64,000 bases of DNA from Pontibacterium sp049603715 (lineage in GTDB: Bacteria; Pseudomonadota; Gammaproteobacteria; Pseudomonadales; Balneatricaceae): the NCBI GenBank assembly GCA_049603715.1, contig JBMYSW010000014.1, positions 23,110-87,109 of the forward strand, written 5' to 3'. The notes under the pieces were generated by a model, which saw only the letters and a list, made by a program, of their open reading frames with translations, ran no database searches and was not told the origin of the DNA. The translations under genes and the position numbers were made by a program. Positions 43,546 through 51,896 of the stretch are shown in pieces. How positions within the stretch are numbered: position 1 is the first letter of the stretch; each line of letters starts with the position of its first letter.

Positions 43546-44027
43546 GCCTAAGTCCTCTTTAAAGGTCTATGGGGTTCCATAGAAAAATAGTCTATTCCCG
43601 CTGAGGTGCGAGCAAAATACATACAAAATAATGCAGTTATTATCTAGGCGGCTCAGCTGAGTGATTAGGGTTAGCTACTCGCTGAGTTCTAGTTATTTTG
43701 TTACTCGGTTATCTCCAAGCAAACGTTGTTGATCATACAGCAAGCTAATGCGTATATGAATAAAAAATAGGCGATAAGTATCATTTGTTTACAATTAATT
43801 GAAAAGTTTCTTAAAAGAAATTTTTTTGCCGAGGAGCTTCAAAGTGCTAGCAAAAACTTTTGGTAATAAAACAAGCTCGAAAGGGTGTTCTGTACTGAAT
43901 GGGGACAGGCGAAGAGCGCGGTTGGGGAGCTCAAAAAAACAGCGTGTAGGGTGTTTGTGAGCGCCTATTTGGTCGGCGTGGCTGGTATACTTTGAAGAAG
44001 TTGTTTTGCGTGGGGTAGAGAGCAAAA
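43546..44027. promoter_or_regulatory. divergent intergenic region, aminotransferase / uvrB
   Basis: A non-coding stretch of 480 bases. An extended -10 (TGG-TATACT, 43983-43991) is the likely uvrB promoter, with no good -35. There is no LexA box: the only CTG...CAG pair (43890-43908) is 13 bases apart rather than 10. A 76-codon frame (43795-44025, minus) looks like chance. Nothing else is recognised. Confidence 0.5.
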
Positions 44028-46040
44028 ATGAAAAAAGAGTTTCGTGTAGCGTCTGAGTTTTCTCCGGCGGGCGACCAGCCGACGGCCATCGCTCAGTTAG
44101 TGGATGGTATCGAGTCGGGCCTTGCGGCGCAGACCTTGTTAGGGGTAACGGGCTCAGGCAAAACCTTTACGGTGGCCAATATCATCGCGCAAGTACAGCG
44201 CCCCACCATTATCATGGCTCACAACAAAACTCTGGCGGCTCAGCTCTACGGTGAGTTTAAAGAGTTCTTTCCCGACAATGCGGTTGAGTATTTTGTTTCT
44301 TACTACGATTACTACCAGCCCGAAGCCTACGTTGCTGCCTCAGATACCTTTATCGAAAAAGACGCCTCGGTAAACTCACATATAGAGCAGATGCGCCTTT
44401 CGGCCACCAAAGCCCTGCTAGAGCGTAAAGACGTTATTATTATCGCCACCGTATCGGCGATTTATGGTTTGGGCGATCCGCAACAGTATTTAAGCATGAT
44501 GTTGCATGTGGCCCGCGGAGACATGATTGACCAGCGTGCCATTTTGCGTCGACTGGCTGAACTGCAATATACTCGCAACGACATTGATTTTCAGCGCGGT
44601 ACCTACCGTGTGCGTGGTGATGTCATTGATGTGTTTCCTGCCGACTCTGAATTTGAAGCTTTGCGCATTGAGCTGTTTGATGAAGAGGTGGAGCAACTCA
44701 GCATGTTTGATCCGCTTACGGGCGAAGTGCTTAGCAAACCACCGCGCGCAACCATTTACCCCAAAACTCACTATGTGACACCACGCGAGACCTTACTTGA
44801 AGCGGTTGATCATATTAAAGAAGAGTTGCGCGAGCGTTTAGAGCAGCTTCGCGCTAACGATAAGCTGGTAGAAGCCCAGCGCCTTGAGCAGCGTACCCTC
44901 TACGATATTGAGATGATTTTGGAATTGGGCTACTGCTCAGGCATTGAAAACTACTCTCGTTACCTCTCAGGACGTGACCCAGGCGCAGCGCCGCCGACAC
45001 TCTTTGACTATTTACCGCCTGACGCCTTGTTGGTAATTGACGAGTCGCACGTGACCGTGCCGCAAATTGGTGCCATGTACCGCGGCGACCGTTCCCGCAA
45101 AGAAAACCTTGTGGAATACGGCTTCCGTTTGCCTTCGGCCCTTGATAACCGTCCGATGAAGTTTGAGGAGTGGGAACGCATCTCGCCCCAAATGATTTTT
45201 GTATCGGCAACGCCGAGTAAGTACGAAGCAGAGCATCAACAACAAGTCGCCGAGCAGGTGGTGCGGCCAACGGGCTTGCTTGACCCAATTGTTGATGTTC
45301 GTCCAGCCTCCACTCAGGTAGATGATGTGCTTGGCGAAATTCGTGAAACCATTGCGAAAAACGAACGTACCGTCATTACGGTGTTAACCAAGCGCATGGC
45401 TGAGGACTTAACTGAGTATCTAAACGAGCATGATATTCGTGTGCGTTACCTTCACTCTGATATCGACACCGTTGAGCGAGTCGAAATTATTCGCGACTTG
45501 CGGTTGGGCGTGTTTGATGTGTTAGTGGGGATTAACTTACTGCGAGAGGGTATTGATATGCCCGAAGTGTCCTTAATTGCGATTTTGGATGCCGATAAAG
45601 AAGGCTTTTTGCGTTCCGAAACCTCACTCATTCAGACCATCGGACGAGCGGCGCGAAATGTTAATGGCCGAGCCATCCTGTATGCTGATAAGGTGACAGG
45701 CTCGATGGAGCGGGCCATGAAAGAAACCGCACGTCGTCGTGAAAAACAGATCAAATTTAACGAGGCCAATGGCATTACTCCAAAAGGTATCGTTAAGTCG
45801 GTGACCGACATTATGGAAGTCGCTTCGCCGATTCCCGGTAAAAAGCTGCGTTCAGCATCTGCTGTGCAAGATACCCAAGCGGGCGACTATGAGGTGGACT
45901 TGGCGACGCTGCCAATTAAAGAGCGTGCCAAATACATGTCCAAGCTAGAAGACCAAATGTATGAGGCGGCTAAGAACTTAGAGTTTGAAAAAGCAGCACA
46001 GCTGCGAGACAAGCTAGAAGCAGCCAAGGCGATTATTTAA
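44028..46040 (+). CDS. uvrB: UvrB, excinuclease ABC subunit B
   Basis: The 670-residue protein is full length. Walker A GVTGSGKT (39-46), the beta-hairpin YYDYYQPEAYVAASDTFIEK region, the helicase motif VIDESHVTVPQ, and IGRAARNVNGRAILYAD are present. The C-terminal UvrC-binding (UVR) coiled coil is at about 632-667. It is the damage-verifying subunit of nucleotide excision repair. No SOS box is evident, so induction by DNA damage is not supported by this sequence. Confidence 0.97.
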   Translation: MKKEFRVASEFSPAGDQPTAIAQLVDGIESGLAAQTLLGVTGSGKTFTVANIIAQVQRPTIIMAHNKTLAAQLYGEFKEFFPDNAVEYFVSYYDYYQPEAYVAASDTFIEKDASVNSHIEQMRLSATKALLERKDVIIIATVSAIYGLGDPQQYLSMMLHVARGDMIDQRAILRRLAELQYTRNDIDFQRGTYRVRGDVIDVFPADSEFEALRIELFDEEVEQLSMFDPLTGEVLSKPPRATIYPKTHYVTPRETLLEAVDHIKEELRERLEQLRANDKLVEAQRLEQRTLYDIEMILELGYCSGIENYSRYLSGRDPGAAPPTLFDYLPPDALLVIDESHVTVPQIGAMYRGDRSRKENLVEYGFRLPSALDNRPMKFEEWERISPQMIFVSATPSKYEAEHQQQVAEQVVRPTGLLDPIVDVRPASTQVDDVLGEIRETIAKNERTVITVLTKRMAEDLTEYLNEHDIRVRYLHSDIDTVERVEIIRDLRLGVFDVLVGINLLREGIDMPEVSLIAILDADKEGFLRSETSLIQTIGRAARNVNGRAILYADKVTGSMERAMKETARRREKQIKFNEANGITPKGIVKSVTDIMEVASPIPGKKLRSASAVQDTQAGDYEVDLATLPIKERAKYMSKLEDQMYEAAKNLEFEKAAQLRDKLEAAKAII

Positions 46041-46069
46041 CTCAACTGAAGTAAAAGGCGGAACCGAGT

Positions 46070-46855
46070 ATGAAAGCAGTGGTAACCTTTTTGAACGTTC
46101 GGCACTGGCTGATCGCCCTGTGTGTTTGGGCTTTTCTACCGCAAGCAGCAGTAGCGAATGACGCCATTGGGCGAGTGATTTTAGTGGTGGGTGATACTTG
46201 GGCACAAAGTGTTCAGGGCGAGCGCCGAGAGCTTAAACGTGGCGACGATATCTTCGTTTACGACACCCTCTTCACAGGAGCTGATTCGCGCGCCCATATT
46301 CGATTTACCGATGGCTCCAGTACTCGTTTGCAAGCCGATACGCGCTTTCGTGTGGCCCAGTACTATTACCGCGAAGACGATCCTAACCGAGGGGCTGCGG
46401 TATTTCAGCTATTAAAAGGCGGGTTGCGTACTATCAGCGGTAACATTGGTAAAGCACAGCCCGAAAAGTATCGCTTACAAACCACACTGGCGACCATTGG
46501 TATTCGTGGTACTGAGTACGAAGCCTATGTATGTGATATTTGCTGTGCGCTTGAAAGCGAAAAAGAAGAAGGTGTTGCGGGCGGCGTGGCCGCAGGTGGT
46601 ATTAATGTGGATACCGCTGTGGGTGCTGCTGATTTAGACCCAGGCCAGTACTTTGTTATCCGCCCAGACTCTGAGTCGCTAGAAGTATTGGATTATCGTC
46701 CAGCGTTTTTGGGCGGAGAAGCACCGGAGCCAACCCCTGAACCCGAACCGGTTCCTGCCCCAAGTAACAACTGTGTGATTGACAATACGTTTACTGTGGA
46801 AGACGGCTCAACAGTTTATGAACGAGGCTGTGTGCAAGACCTAGCTGGTGAATAA
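46070..46855 (+). CDS. secreted FecR-domain protein
   Basis: The 261-residue protein has a signal peptide (cleavage after AVA near residue 29) and a FecR domain: VGDTWAQSVQGERRELKRGD, HIRFTDGSSTRLQADTRF, and TTLATIGIRGTEYEAYVCD. Free cysteines (CDICC) and a Pro-Glu repeat tail (PEPTPEPEPVPAP) follow. There is no anti-sigma N-terminal helix, so it is not a FecR sigma regulator; such stand-alone domains are found in envelope structural proteins. It lies 30 bases after uvrB and may share its transcript. Confidence 0.82.
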   Translation: MKAVVTFLNVRHWLIALCVWAFLPQAAVANDAIGRVILVVGDTWAQSVQGERRELKRGDDIFVYDTLFTGADSRAHIRFTDGSSTRLQADTRFRVAQYYYREDDPNRGAAVFQLLKGGLRTISGNIGKAQPEKYRLQTTLATIGIRGTEYEAYVCDICCALESEKEEGVAGGVAAGGINVDTAVGAADLDPGQYFVIRPDSESLEVLDYRPAFLGGEAPEPTPEPEPVPAPSNNCVIDNTFTVEDGSTVYERGCVQDLAGE

Positions 46856-46956
46856 CGCTTGATAGGTTGGCGGCGCTCTTTCAGAGCGTCGTCAGACTAG
46901 AAACGACTAAACATTCTACAAAAGACCCACTACAAAAAGCCGCTAGCACCGGAAGG

Positions 46957-46998
46957 TAAAAGTGAGCAAGTTAAAAGTGAGCAGGCTAAAAGTGAATT
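46957..46998. repeat. three 15-bp tandem repeats next to the XRE regulator stop codon
   Basis: TAAAAGTGAGCA-type units start at 46957, 46972 and 46987 (period 15). They lie directly after the regulator's TAA on the minus strand. If the stop were lost, the frame would read on through the repeat as a hydrophobic tail. Confidence 0.8.
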
Positions 46999-47632
46999 AG
47001 GCGGTGACCCAGATAACTTCCGCATCTTCTTCGCTGGTGGAGACCAGCGCATGGCCCATTTCACAGTCATAGTAGGCGCTATCGCCGGGCATTAACTCAA
47101 TGGGTTCGTAAAACTCAGTGTAAAACTGCAGCGAGCCAGAAAGTACATACAAAAACTCTTCGCCATCGTGCCTTACCCAACCTTTAAACTCTTCAAAGCT
47201 GCGTGCCCTTACACGGGTGCGATAAGGAATCATACGTTTACTGGTCAGTTGCGTCGCGAGTAACTCGTGCTCGTAGGTTGCGGTCGGGTGAGGGGTGCCT
47301 GCTCTGCTACGGGTAATGTCGCGACGGCCGCCTGCACCTGAGCTGCGCTTTGGGGTGCTAAACAGCTGAGGCATATCAATCGCCAAGCCATTGGCGAGTT
47401 TAGTGACGGCCGAAAAAGTCGGTGAGATCTGTTCGTTTTCAATTTTGGATAGGGTGGAGCGGGCGAGGCCAGTGCGTTTGCTAGCTTCTTCAAGTGTGAG
47501 GCCTTGGCTAAGGCGAATTTCTTTAACACGCTTACCAAGTTGCAGAGGCTCTAGGGTCGCATCAACGCCATTGGCGCGGCTAAGCTGAAGCTTTTCTTTG
47601 TCTTCTTTTAAAAATAGCGGCTCTTCAGACAT
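46997..47632 (-). CDS. XRE-family regulator with C-terminal cupin domain
   Basis: The 211-residue protein has an N-terminal helix-turn-helix (VKEIRLSQGLTLEEASKRTG then LARSTLSKIENEQISPTFSA), a linker, and a cupin (FEEFKGWVRHDGEEFLYVLS, IELMPGDSAYYDCEMGHAL). It matches the PuuR-like group, where the cupin senses an amino acid, polyamine or related ligand. It is divergent from the LuxR-type gene across about 345 bases. Its target genes are not evident here. Confidence 0.88.
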   Translation of the reverse strand: MSEEPLFLKEDKEKLQLSRANGVDATLEPLQLGKRVKEIRLSQGLTLEEASKRTGLARSTLSKIENEQISPTFSAVTKLANGLAIDMPQLFSTPKRSSGAGGRRDITRSRAGTPHPTATYEHELLATQLTSKRMIPYRTRVRARSFEEFKGWVRHDGEEFLYVLSGSLQFYTEFYEPIELMPGDSAYYDCEMGHALVSTSEEDAEVIWVTA

Positions 47633-47977
47633 CTTTCATTCAACCCTCGGTTTACGGTGAGCTGCCTCTTTCGTATCGCACCCACACTGATTAATGCGAT
47701 TTACCGTGAATCAAAGGTGGTTGTACGCATTAAGAAATTTTATTTCCAAAATGGTACACAAGGAAACACTCGGTGCCTAGAGGCAAATATCCTCTGGTGC
47801 AAATATCTGATAGAGTTGGGATATGTAAAGGAAATGTTAAGTAGTGTAAAAACGTGTAGTGGCAGCTGTTCACCATCACGAGAGTCGGTAACATAAGGTT
47901 TCAACCTAGTCACTGTCGATCGTAATAGCGCGTTTTAGCATGCAGCGAGACGTTAAGTTCTATTACAAGGAGTGTTA
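47633..47977. promoter_or_regulatory. divergent intergenic region, XRE-cupin / LuxR regulators
   Basis: Non-coding. A 79-codon frame at 47657-47896 has poor coding character. I see no lux-box palindrome. AAGGAG lies nine bases before the LuxR-type ATG at 47978. Nothing else recognised. Confidence 0.4.
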
Positions 47978-48763
47978 ATGAATAATTTAATAGACCGTCA
48001 TTTTCAGGCCATGACGGAATCCGCGGGGCTTCCGCTTAATTGGTGTCAGTCTGAAAATGACAGCACCAACATGCTCGAAGCACTTCAGCACTTTTTAGAA
48101 GATCAAGGTGTCGCCGATGTCAGCTACAGCTCAGCTCTACGTGTAAACGGTAGCGATGACAGTGTTTTGGTTAAGCGCAAAGGCCTGCCTCATTCTATAT
48201 CTAGCACCCTTGACCCTAAAACCTTACAAGCTTATCTCAAAGGGCCTGCCCGTCATGACGAGGTCTGGTGTCAGCTGTCTGAAACTCAAACACCAGTGTG
48301 TGTAAACCACAGTCGCTCGCGTTCGCTTAAGCAAGACAGAGCTGCGATTTTTTGGTCGTATTTAAATGTTTCTGGGCGTGTGATTGTGCCAATTGCGAGC
48401 CGACACGATGATTACTGGTTCAAGTTTTTTGTGCTTTATCTCAAAACGCCAGAGCAAGACAGCCAAGCATGGTTTAGCGAACGAAAACAGTGGTTATTGC
48501 CGTTATTGAATCGTGTGTCTCATGTATTGAGCTTTGACCAAACCGTTGAGGCAAACCCTTATTTAAAACTGGATGTGCTGTCCGACACCTGTCGCCGCAT
48601 TATGTTGTTCACTTCTCAGGGTGACTCGGTGAAGCAGGTGGCCGAAAAAGTCGGCTTGTCGCAAGAAGGGGTGACCTACCACATTACACGGGTGAAGCGC
48701 TTATTTGGCGCAAAAAATAAAACCCAGTTGATTGCTGCTCTGTGTCACTCACAGGTTATCTAG
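47978..48763 (+). CDS. LuxR-family transcriptional regulator
   Basis: From ATG 47978 the protein is 261 residues. The last 60 form a LuxR-type helix-turn-helix (TSQGDSVKQVAEKVGLSQEG then VTYHITRVKRLFGAKNKTQL). The N-terminal 180 residues are alpha/beta with WFKFFVLYL and many aromatic residues, in size and place like an autoinducer-binding domain. No luxI-type gene is nearby, so it may be an orphan regulator. Ligand is unknown. Confidence 0.78.
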   Translation: MNNLIDRHFQAMTESAGLPLNWCQSENDSTNMLEALQHFLEDQGVADVSYSSALRVNGSDDSVLVKRKGLPHSISSTLDPKTLQAYLKGPARHDEVWCQLSETQTPVCVNHSRSRSLKQDRAAIFWSYLNVSGRVIVPIASRHDDYWFKFFVLYLKTPEQDSQAWFSERKQWLLPLLNRVSHVLSFDQTVEANPYLKLDVLSDTCRRIMLFTSQGDSVKQVAEKVGLSQEGVTYHITRVKRLFGAKNKTQLIAALCHSQVI

Positions 48764-48838
48764 CCGTCACTCAAAGGTGATCTAATCGTATATTTGCTGT
48801 AGCTGCTTAACACAGTGATAGCTTTAAGATTCTGTTAG

Positions 48839-48883
48839 CGCCGCTCTTGTTCAATATGTTTGGACAAGGGTGGCGTTTTTTGT
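48839..48883 (+). terminator. terminator of the LuxR-type gene
   Basis: CGCCGCTCTTGTTC-type sequence pairs with GGACAAGGGTGGCG around an AATATGTTT loop and is followed by TTTTTTG. About 75 bases after the stop codon. Confidence 0.75.
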
Positions 48884-48964
48884 TTTGAGGGCCGCTTTGA
48901 TGAAATCGCCATTAACACATAGAATAGCCGTCTATTCGATTCGGTTTTTACTTAGGTTAATGCC

Positions 48965-49645
48965 ATGAGACCCTCTCTTAGCTTGTTTCTTATTGCTTGC
49001 ACGCTAGCAACGGCGGGTTGCGCTGCAACCGCTCCCGTGGCCCCGCCACAAGTGACAAACCAACTGGCCGCGGCCTCAGCCCAACAGGCTCAAGTGAGTG
49101 AGGCGTTGGGGAAGGTGTCACAATCGATCGAGGGGCTTTCTGGGCAGCTACTGGCCATGCAGGACCAAATTTTGACACTCAAACGCCAATCCCTTGAGCA
49201 GTCTCAGCAGTTGGCGAGTCTACAGTCTCAAAACTCTGTCATGCGCCACCTATTAGTAGAAGGTGCTGCCAAGGCTGATACCGGTACTGGCGCGGCAGAT
49301 ATGCCGACCAGCTCGGCTTACGGGCCGCAGTTGGATCAACTATTAAGTCAAGTGTCGGCATTGTCGTTAATGGAGCCGGGCGAGTTTAGTGTGGTGTCCT
49401 GTTATACCGCATTGGGTAAGTGGATTTTAATTCGTTACAACGAAAAAACCGGCGAGGCGTGGTTGGCCGATAACGGTCAATGGCGAACGTTGGCAGACGA
49501 GCAGCGTTTACCTGAGGCTCAATACCGCATTACCTTGGTCGCGGCACGACAAGACCAAAAAGGTTACGTTGCAGGGCGTATTAACCGCATGACGGGTAAA
49601 ACATGGTGGCTTAACAAAAACCGCTGGGTGGAAGTCACTGAATGA
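48965..49645 (+). CDS. predicted lipoprotein with coiled coil
   Basis: The 226-residue protein has a lipoprotein signal peptide (LIACTLATAGC, acylated cysteine at about 19), then an alanine/glutamine-rich coiled coil (about 30-105), and a C-terminal globular domain (KWILIRYNEKTGEAWLADNG; YVAGRINRMTGKTWWLNKNR) with two similar G-T/E-A/T-W-W/L halves. It is envelope associated. It overlaps the epmC start by four bases. No specific family recognised. Confidence 0.75.
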   Translation: MRPSLSLFLIACTLATAGCAATAPVAPPQVTNQLAAASAQQAQVSEALGKVSQSIEGLSGQLLAMQDQILTLKRQSLEQSQQLASLQSQNSVMRHLLVEGAAKADTGTGAADMPTSSAYGPQLDQLLSQVSALSLMEPGEFSVVSCYTALGKWILIRYNEKTGEAWLADNGQWRTLADEQRLPEAQYRITLVAARQDQKGYVAGRINRMTGKTWWLNKNRWVEVTE

Positions 49646-50187
49646 GCTTAGAGGCACAGACCCTTATTGAGCTGTTTGAACGCACGTTTTTTCAGGACTT
49701 TAATACGCGTTTAGTTCGTGGTGATGACGAGCCCATCTATTTAGCGCCGGGTCAGCCGGAGCCTTTTGGTCAAATCGTCTTTGCCCATGGCTACGCTACC
49801 AGCGCATTACATGAAATCGCCCATTGGTGTGTGGCAGGCCCAGCACGCCGTGCGCTCGAAGATTATGGCTATTGGTATGCCCCCGATGGCCGCAGCCTCG
49901 AACAACAGGCCGAATTTGAGCAAGTGGAAGTGAAGCCACAAGCCTATGAATGGCTGTTTAGTTTGGCGGCAGGCATTCGCTTTAATTTTTCGGCCGATAA
50001 CTTAGCGCTTGGTACCGGAGCGTCGCCTGAGTTTAAACAGGCGGTCTACACGCAGGCGCAAGACTTTCTTTCTCAAGGCCTAAACGAGCGCCCACGGCGT
50101 TGGTTAGAAGCGCTCGCACAGGCGGCGAATCAGCCGTTGCCCCAAGTATCTGACCTAACCGCTGACTTTGTTGGCCGTTTGCAGTAG
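49642..50187 (+). CDS. epmC: EpmC, elongation factor P hydroxylase
   Basis: The 181-residue protein carries FAHGYATSALHEIAHWCVAG then ARRALEDYGYWYAPDGR, the iron-binding histidine/glutamate pattern of EpmC (YfcM), and QPEPFGQIVF. EpmC hydroxylates the beta-lysyl-lysine of elongation factor P, the last step of its maturation. The epmA and epmB genes are not in this window. Translationally coupled (ATGA) to the lipoprotein gene, convergent with the SCO1 gene four bases away. Confidence 0.9.
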   Translation: MSLEAQTLIELFERTFFQDFNTRLVRGDDEPIYLAPGQPEPFGQIVFAHGYATSALHEIAHWCVAGPARRALEDYGYWYAPDGRSLEQQAEFEQVEVKPQAYEWLFSLAAGIRFNFSADNLALGTGASPEFKQAVYTQAQDFLSQGLNERPRRWLEALAQAANQPLPQVSDLTADFVGRLQ

Positions 50188-50190
50188 CAA

Positions 50191-50814
50191 CTATTGCGTG
50201 CTTAGCCCTTTGCGCAATGCTTCGGCGAGCTGCTTAGGGGTACTGGAATGTGGCATCAGCACAACCGCACGGCTTTCGCGATTAATGATATAAAACGAGG
50301 CCGAGTGTTCAACGCTGTAGTCGGTTTGCTCGGGTGTTTCTTTTAATAGGCGATAGTAGGCACCCAGCCCTTTAACAAATGGGTCTAGTGTGGGTTTTTC
50401 TGCGGTAGCGCCGACCAGTTGCGGGTGAAAAAACTCGGTATAGGCCTTCAGGTGCTCAGGTGAGTCTCGTTCTGGGTCGACACTTACAAACAATGGAAAA
50501 ACCTTGGCACTCTCGGCTGGAGTCAGAGCCTTAAGCGCCGTGGACATAATAGATAAACCCGCAGGGCAAATGTCGGGGCAGTGGGTAAAGCCCAAATAAA
50601 CTAATAGTAGAGGCTCCGAGCGCTCGCCCAAGGTTAGTTGCCCGAGCTCTGTGCTTGCTGTGTTGAGTGGTGTCGCCAGCAGTGAAGGGGCGACTTGAGG
50701 TCCACTTGCCTTGTAGCTTACATTGTATGAGGGCGCCTGCTGTAGCCATAGGGTGGTTACGGCGGCAATACACAAAGCAACGGCAGCAAGGGTCGCAAAA
50801 ATAAGCTTTTTCAA
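50191..50814 (-). CDS. SCO1/SenC-family copper-chaperone protein
   Basis: The 207-residue protein begins at a TTG (50814) with an N-terminal membrane anchor (LIFATLAAVALCIAAVTTLW), then a thioredoxin fold with the copper-binding CPDIC in LGFTHCPDICPAGLS, VSVDPERDSPEHLKAY, and the histidine in YSVEHSASFYII. SCO proteins deliver copper to cytochrome oxidase subunit II. It follows a small membrane gene by 64 bases. No oxidase genes are in the window. Confidence 0.92.
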   Translation of the reverse strand: MKKLIFATLAAVALCIAAVTTLWLQQAPSYNVSYKASGPQVAPSLLATPLNTASTELGQLTLGERSEPLLLVYLGFTHCPDICPAGLSIMSTALKALTPAESAKVFPLFVSVDPERDSPEHLKAYTEFFHPQLVGATAEKPTLDPFVKGLGAYYRLLKETPEQTDYSVEHSASFYIINRESRAVVLMPHSSTPKQLAEALRKGLSTQ

Positions 50815-50878
50815 AGGAATGGTCTCTGCTGATTAAAGCGCATAGGCGATGTAAGTTGATTAACGGCGAATGCGCTCG

Positions 50879-51379
50879 CTAGTGGCTGGCTTCAAAACTA
50901 AAAGTCGCGACGAGTGTTTCTGTTTCGTCACTGTAGGTCGTCACCTTGGCAAACCATGTCATGGTGCGCTCAACACACACACCTAAGTCGGTTTTTGCTC
51001 GCCAAAGGTTTTCTTTGCCCTCTACGGGTGTCATTTCCATGCTGTTAACGCCCATAAACATATCTTTGCCGTCTAGTGAGAGGGTGACACGGTCGGCATC
51101 AACGCCCTTGAGTGTTACAAAGAAGGTCAGTGGCGCCATGCTTACCAGCATGGGTGCTTCAATGTTCATGTCTACGGCGATGTTTGGGTGATGCTTAGGG
51201 TCGTCGGCAACACAGGTAGTGGTGGCAAGGTCACAGCCGGGTCGCATTTCAAGTGCCACTGCTGCTTGAGTGATGTGCGGCGTTAGTAGGCGAGGAACAA
51301 TGTAGGCCAACACAGCAATACACAGTGCGAGCACTAACAAATTAATAACGATGAGTAGTGTTTTTGAAGTGGGCATCAT
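50879..51379 (-). CDS. small membrane protein upstream of SCO1, unknown function
   Basis: The 166-residue protein has an N-terminal membrane helix (LLIVINLLVLALCIAVLAYI), two cysteines spaced CDLATTTC, a histidine-rich patch (DDPKHHPN), and a beta-rich periplasmic domain (FFVTLKGVDADRVTLSLDG, GVCVERTMTWFAKV). This layout recalls FixH/CcoH-like immunoglobulin folds that work with cytochrome oxidase metalation. With the SCO1 gene it probably forms one copper-handling unit (inference). Confidence 0.65.
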   Translation of the reverse strand: MMPTSKTLLIVINLLVLALCIAVLAYIVPRLLTPHITQAAVALEMRPGCDLATTTCVADDPKHHPNIAVDMNIEAPMLVSMAPLTFFVTLKGVDADRVTLSLDGKDMFMGVNSMEMTPVEGKENLWRAKTDLGVCVERTMTWFAKVTTYSDETETLVATFSFEASH

Positions 51380-51616
51380 ACAAACAGTCGTCTCGCGTGG
51401 GCGAGTTTAGTCACTATGGCAATCAGTGTGTTGAGGCGTTAATGCTACCAAATTAACGAGGGCATTGCTCCCATTGCTCTCTTGGCACCTTGCTTAGACG
51501 CAGGCTTTTGCTATTTCTTTCATTCTCACTCAGCGAGTTAAACGGGGTGTAAAGCTTGACGAATAGGGGTAGATGGAGGCTAAGGAAATTAATTTCGATT
51601 TTTTATGTAAATAGTA

Positions 51617-51644
51617 TTGATAATGATTCTCAATTACATATAAT
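51617..51644 (+). promoter_or_regulatory. sigma-70 promoter overlapped by a Fur box
   Basis: TTGATA (51617-51622) and TATAAT (51639-51644) are separated by 16 bases, a strong sigma-70 promoter. Between and over them lies GATAATGATTCTCAATTAC (51619-51637), 14 of 19 bases matching the Fur consensus. A repressor there would block the polymerase. No protein-coding gene follows on this strand. Confidence 0.7.
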
Positions 51645-51650
51645 GGATCT

Positions 51651-51857
51651 CGCTCACTTGCAGTAACCGGGTTAGCCTCCACCTCACGGGCGCCCGGCTT
51701 AACACCCCCAAGGACGGGGGTATTTTATACTTCAGGCAGTATAAGCAAGTGTTTTTCGTTGGAAGATACGGTTTTGGCAAACCTCAGCGGAATTAGCAGG
51801 CTCATGTCATTTAGGAGACATCTTAGTAGCCGGACCTTGGCGGGTCCGGTTTTTTTT
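51651..51857 (+). ncRNA. candidate Fur-repressed small RNA region
   Basis: From the predicted start near 51651 no credible open frame follows. Two terminator-like stems lie downstream: ACCCCC with GGGGGT (51704-51721) followed by ATTTTA, and CCGGACC with GGTCCGG (51830-51836, 51843-51849) followed by TTTTTTTT. This gives one RNA of about 75 bases, one of about 205, or two in tandem. A TATAAG near 51735 could start the second. Between them are small stems GGTTT-TGGC-AAACC and ATGTC...GACAT (about 51804-51821). Fur-repressed RNAs such as RyhB and PrrF work this way; I do not recognise this sequence. Confidence 0.5.
51829..51857 (+). terminator. strong intrinsic terminator in a gene-free region
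   Basis: CCGGACC pairs with GGTCCGG around TTGGCG and is followed by eight T on the plus strand. No plus-strand gene precedes it, only the Fur-box promoter, so it probably ends a non-coding RNA. It is not a terminator for the minus-strand transducer gene, whose T-run would have to be on the other side. Confidence 0.85.
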
Positions 51858-51896
51858 GCACTCAGTTTTGCTGTCGCCAACCCAGATCAGTGGCTT

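Noticed and set aside
43890..43908. possible LexA box upstream of uvrB
   Set aside because: CTG and CAG are 13 bases apart instead of 10 and the interior does not match.
43795..44025. 76-codon minus-strand frame upstream of uvrB
   Set aside because: It covers the uvrB promoter and has no recognisable features.
47657..47896. 79-codon frame between the XRE and LuxR regulators
   Set aside because: No ribosome-binding sequence, poor composition, and it fills the divergent promoter region.
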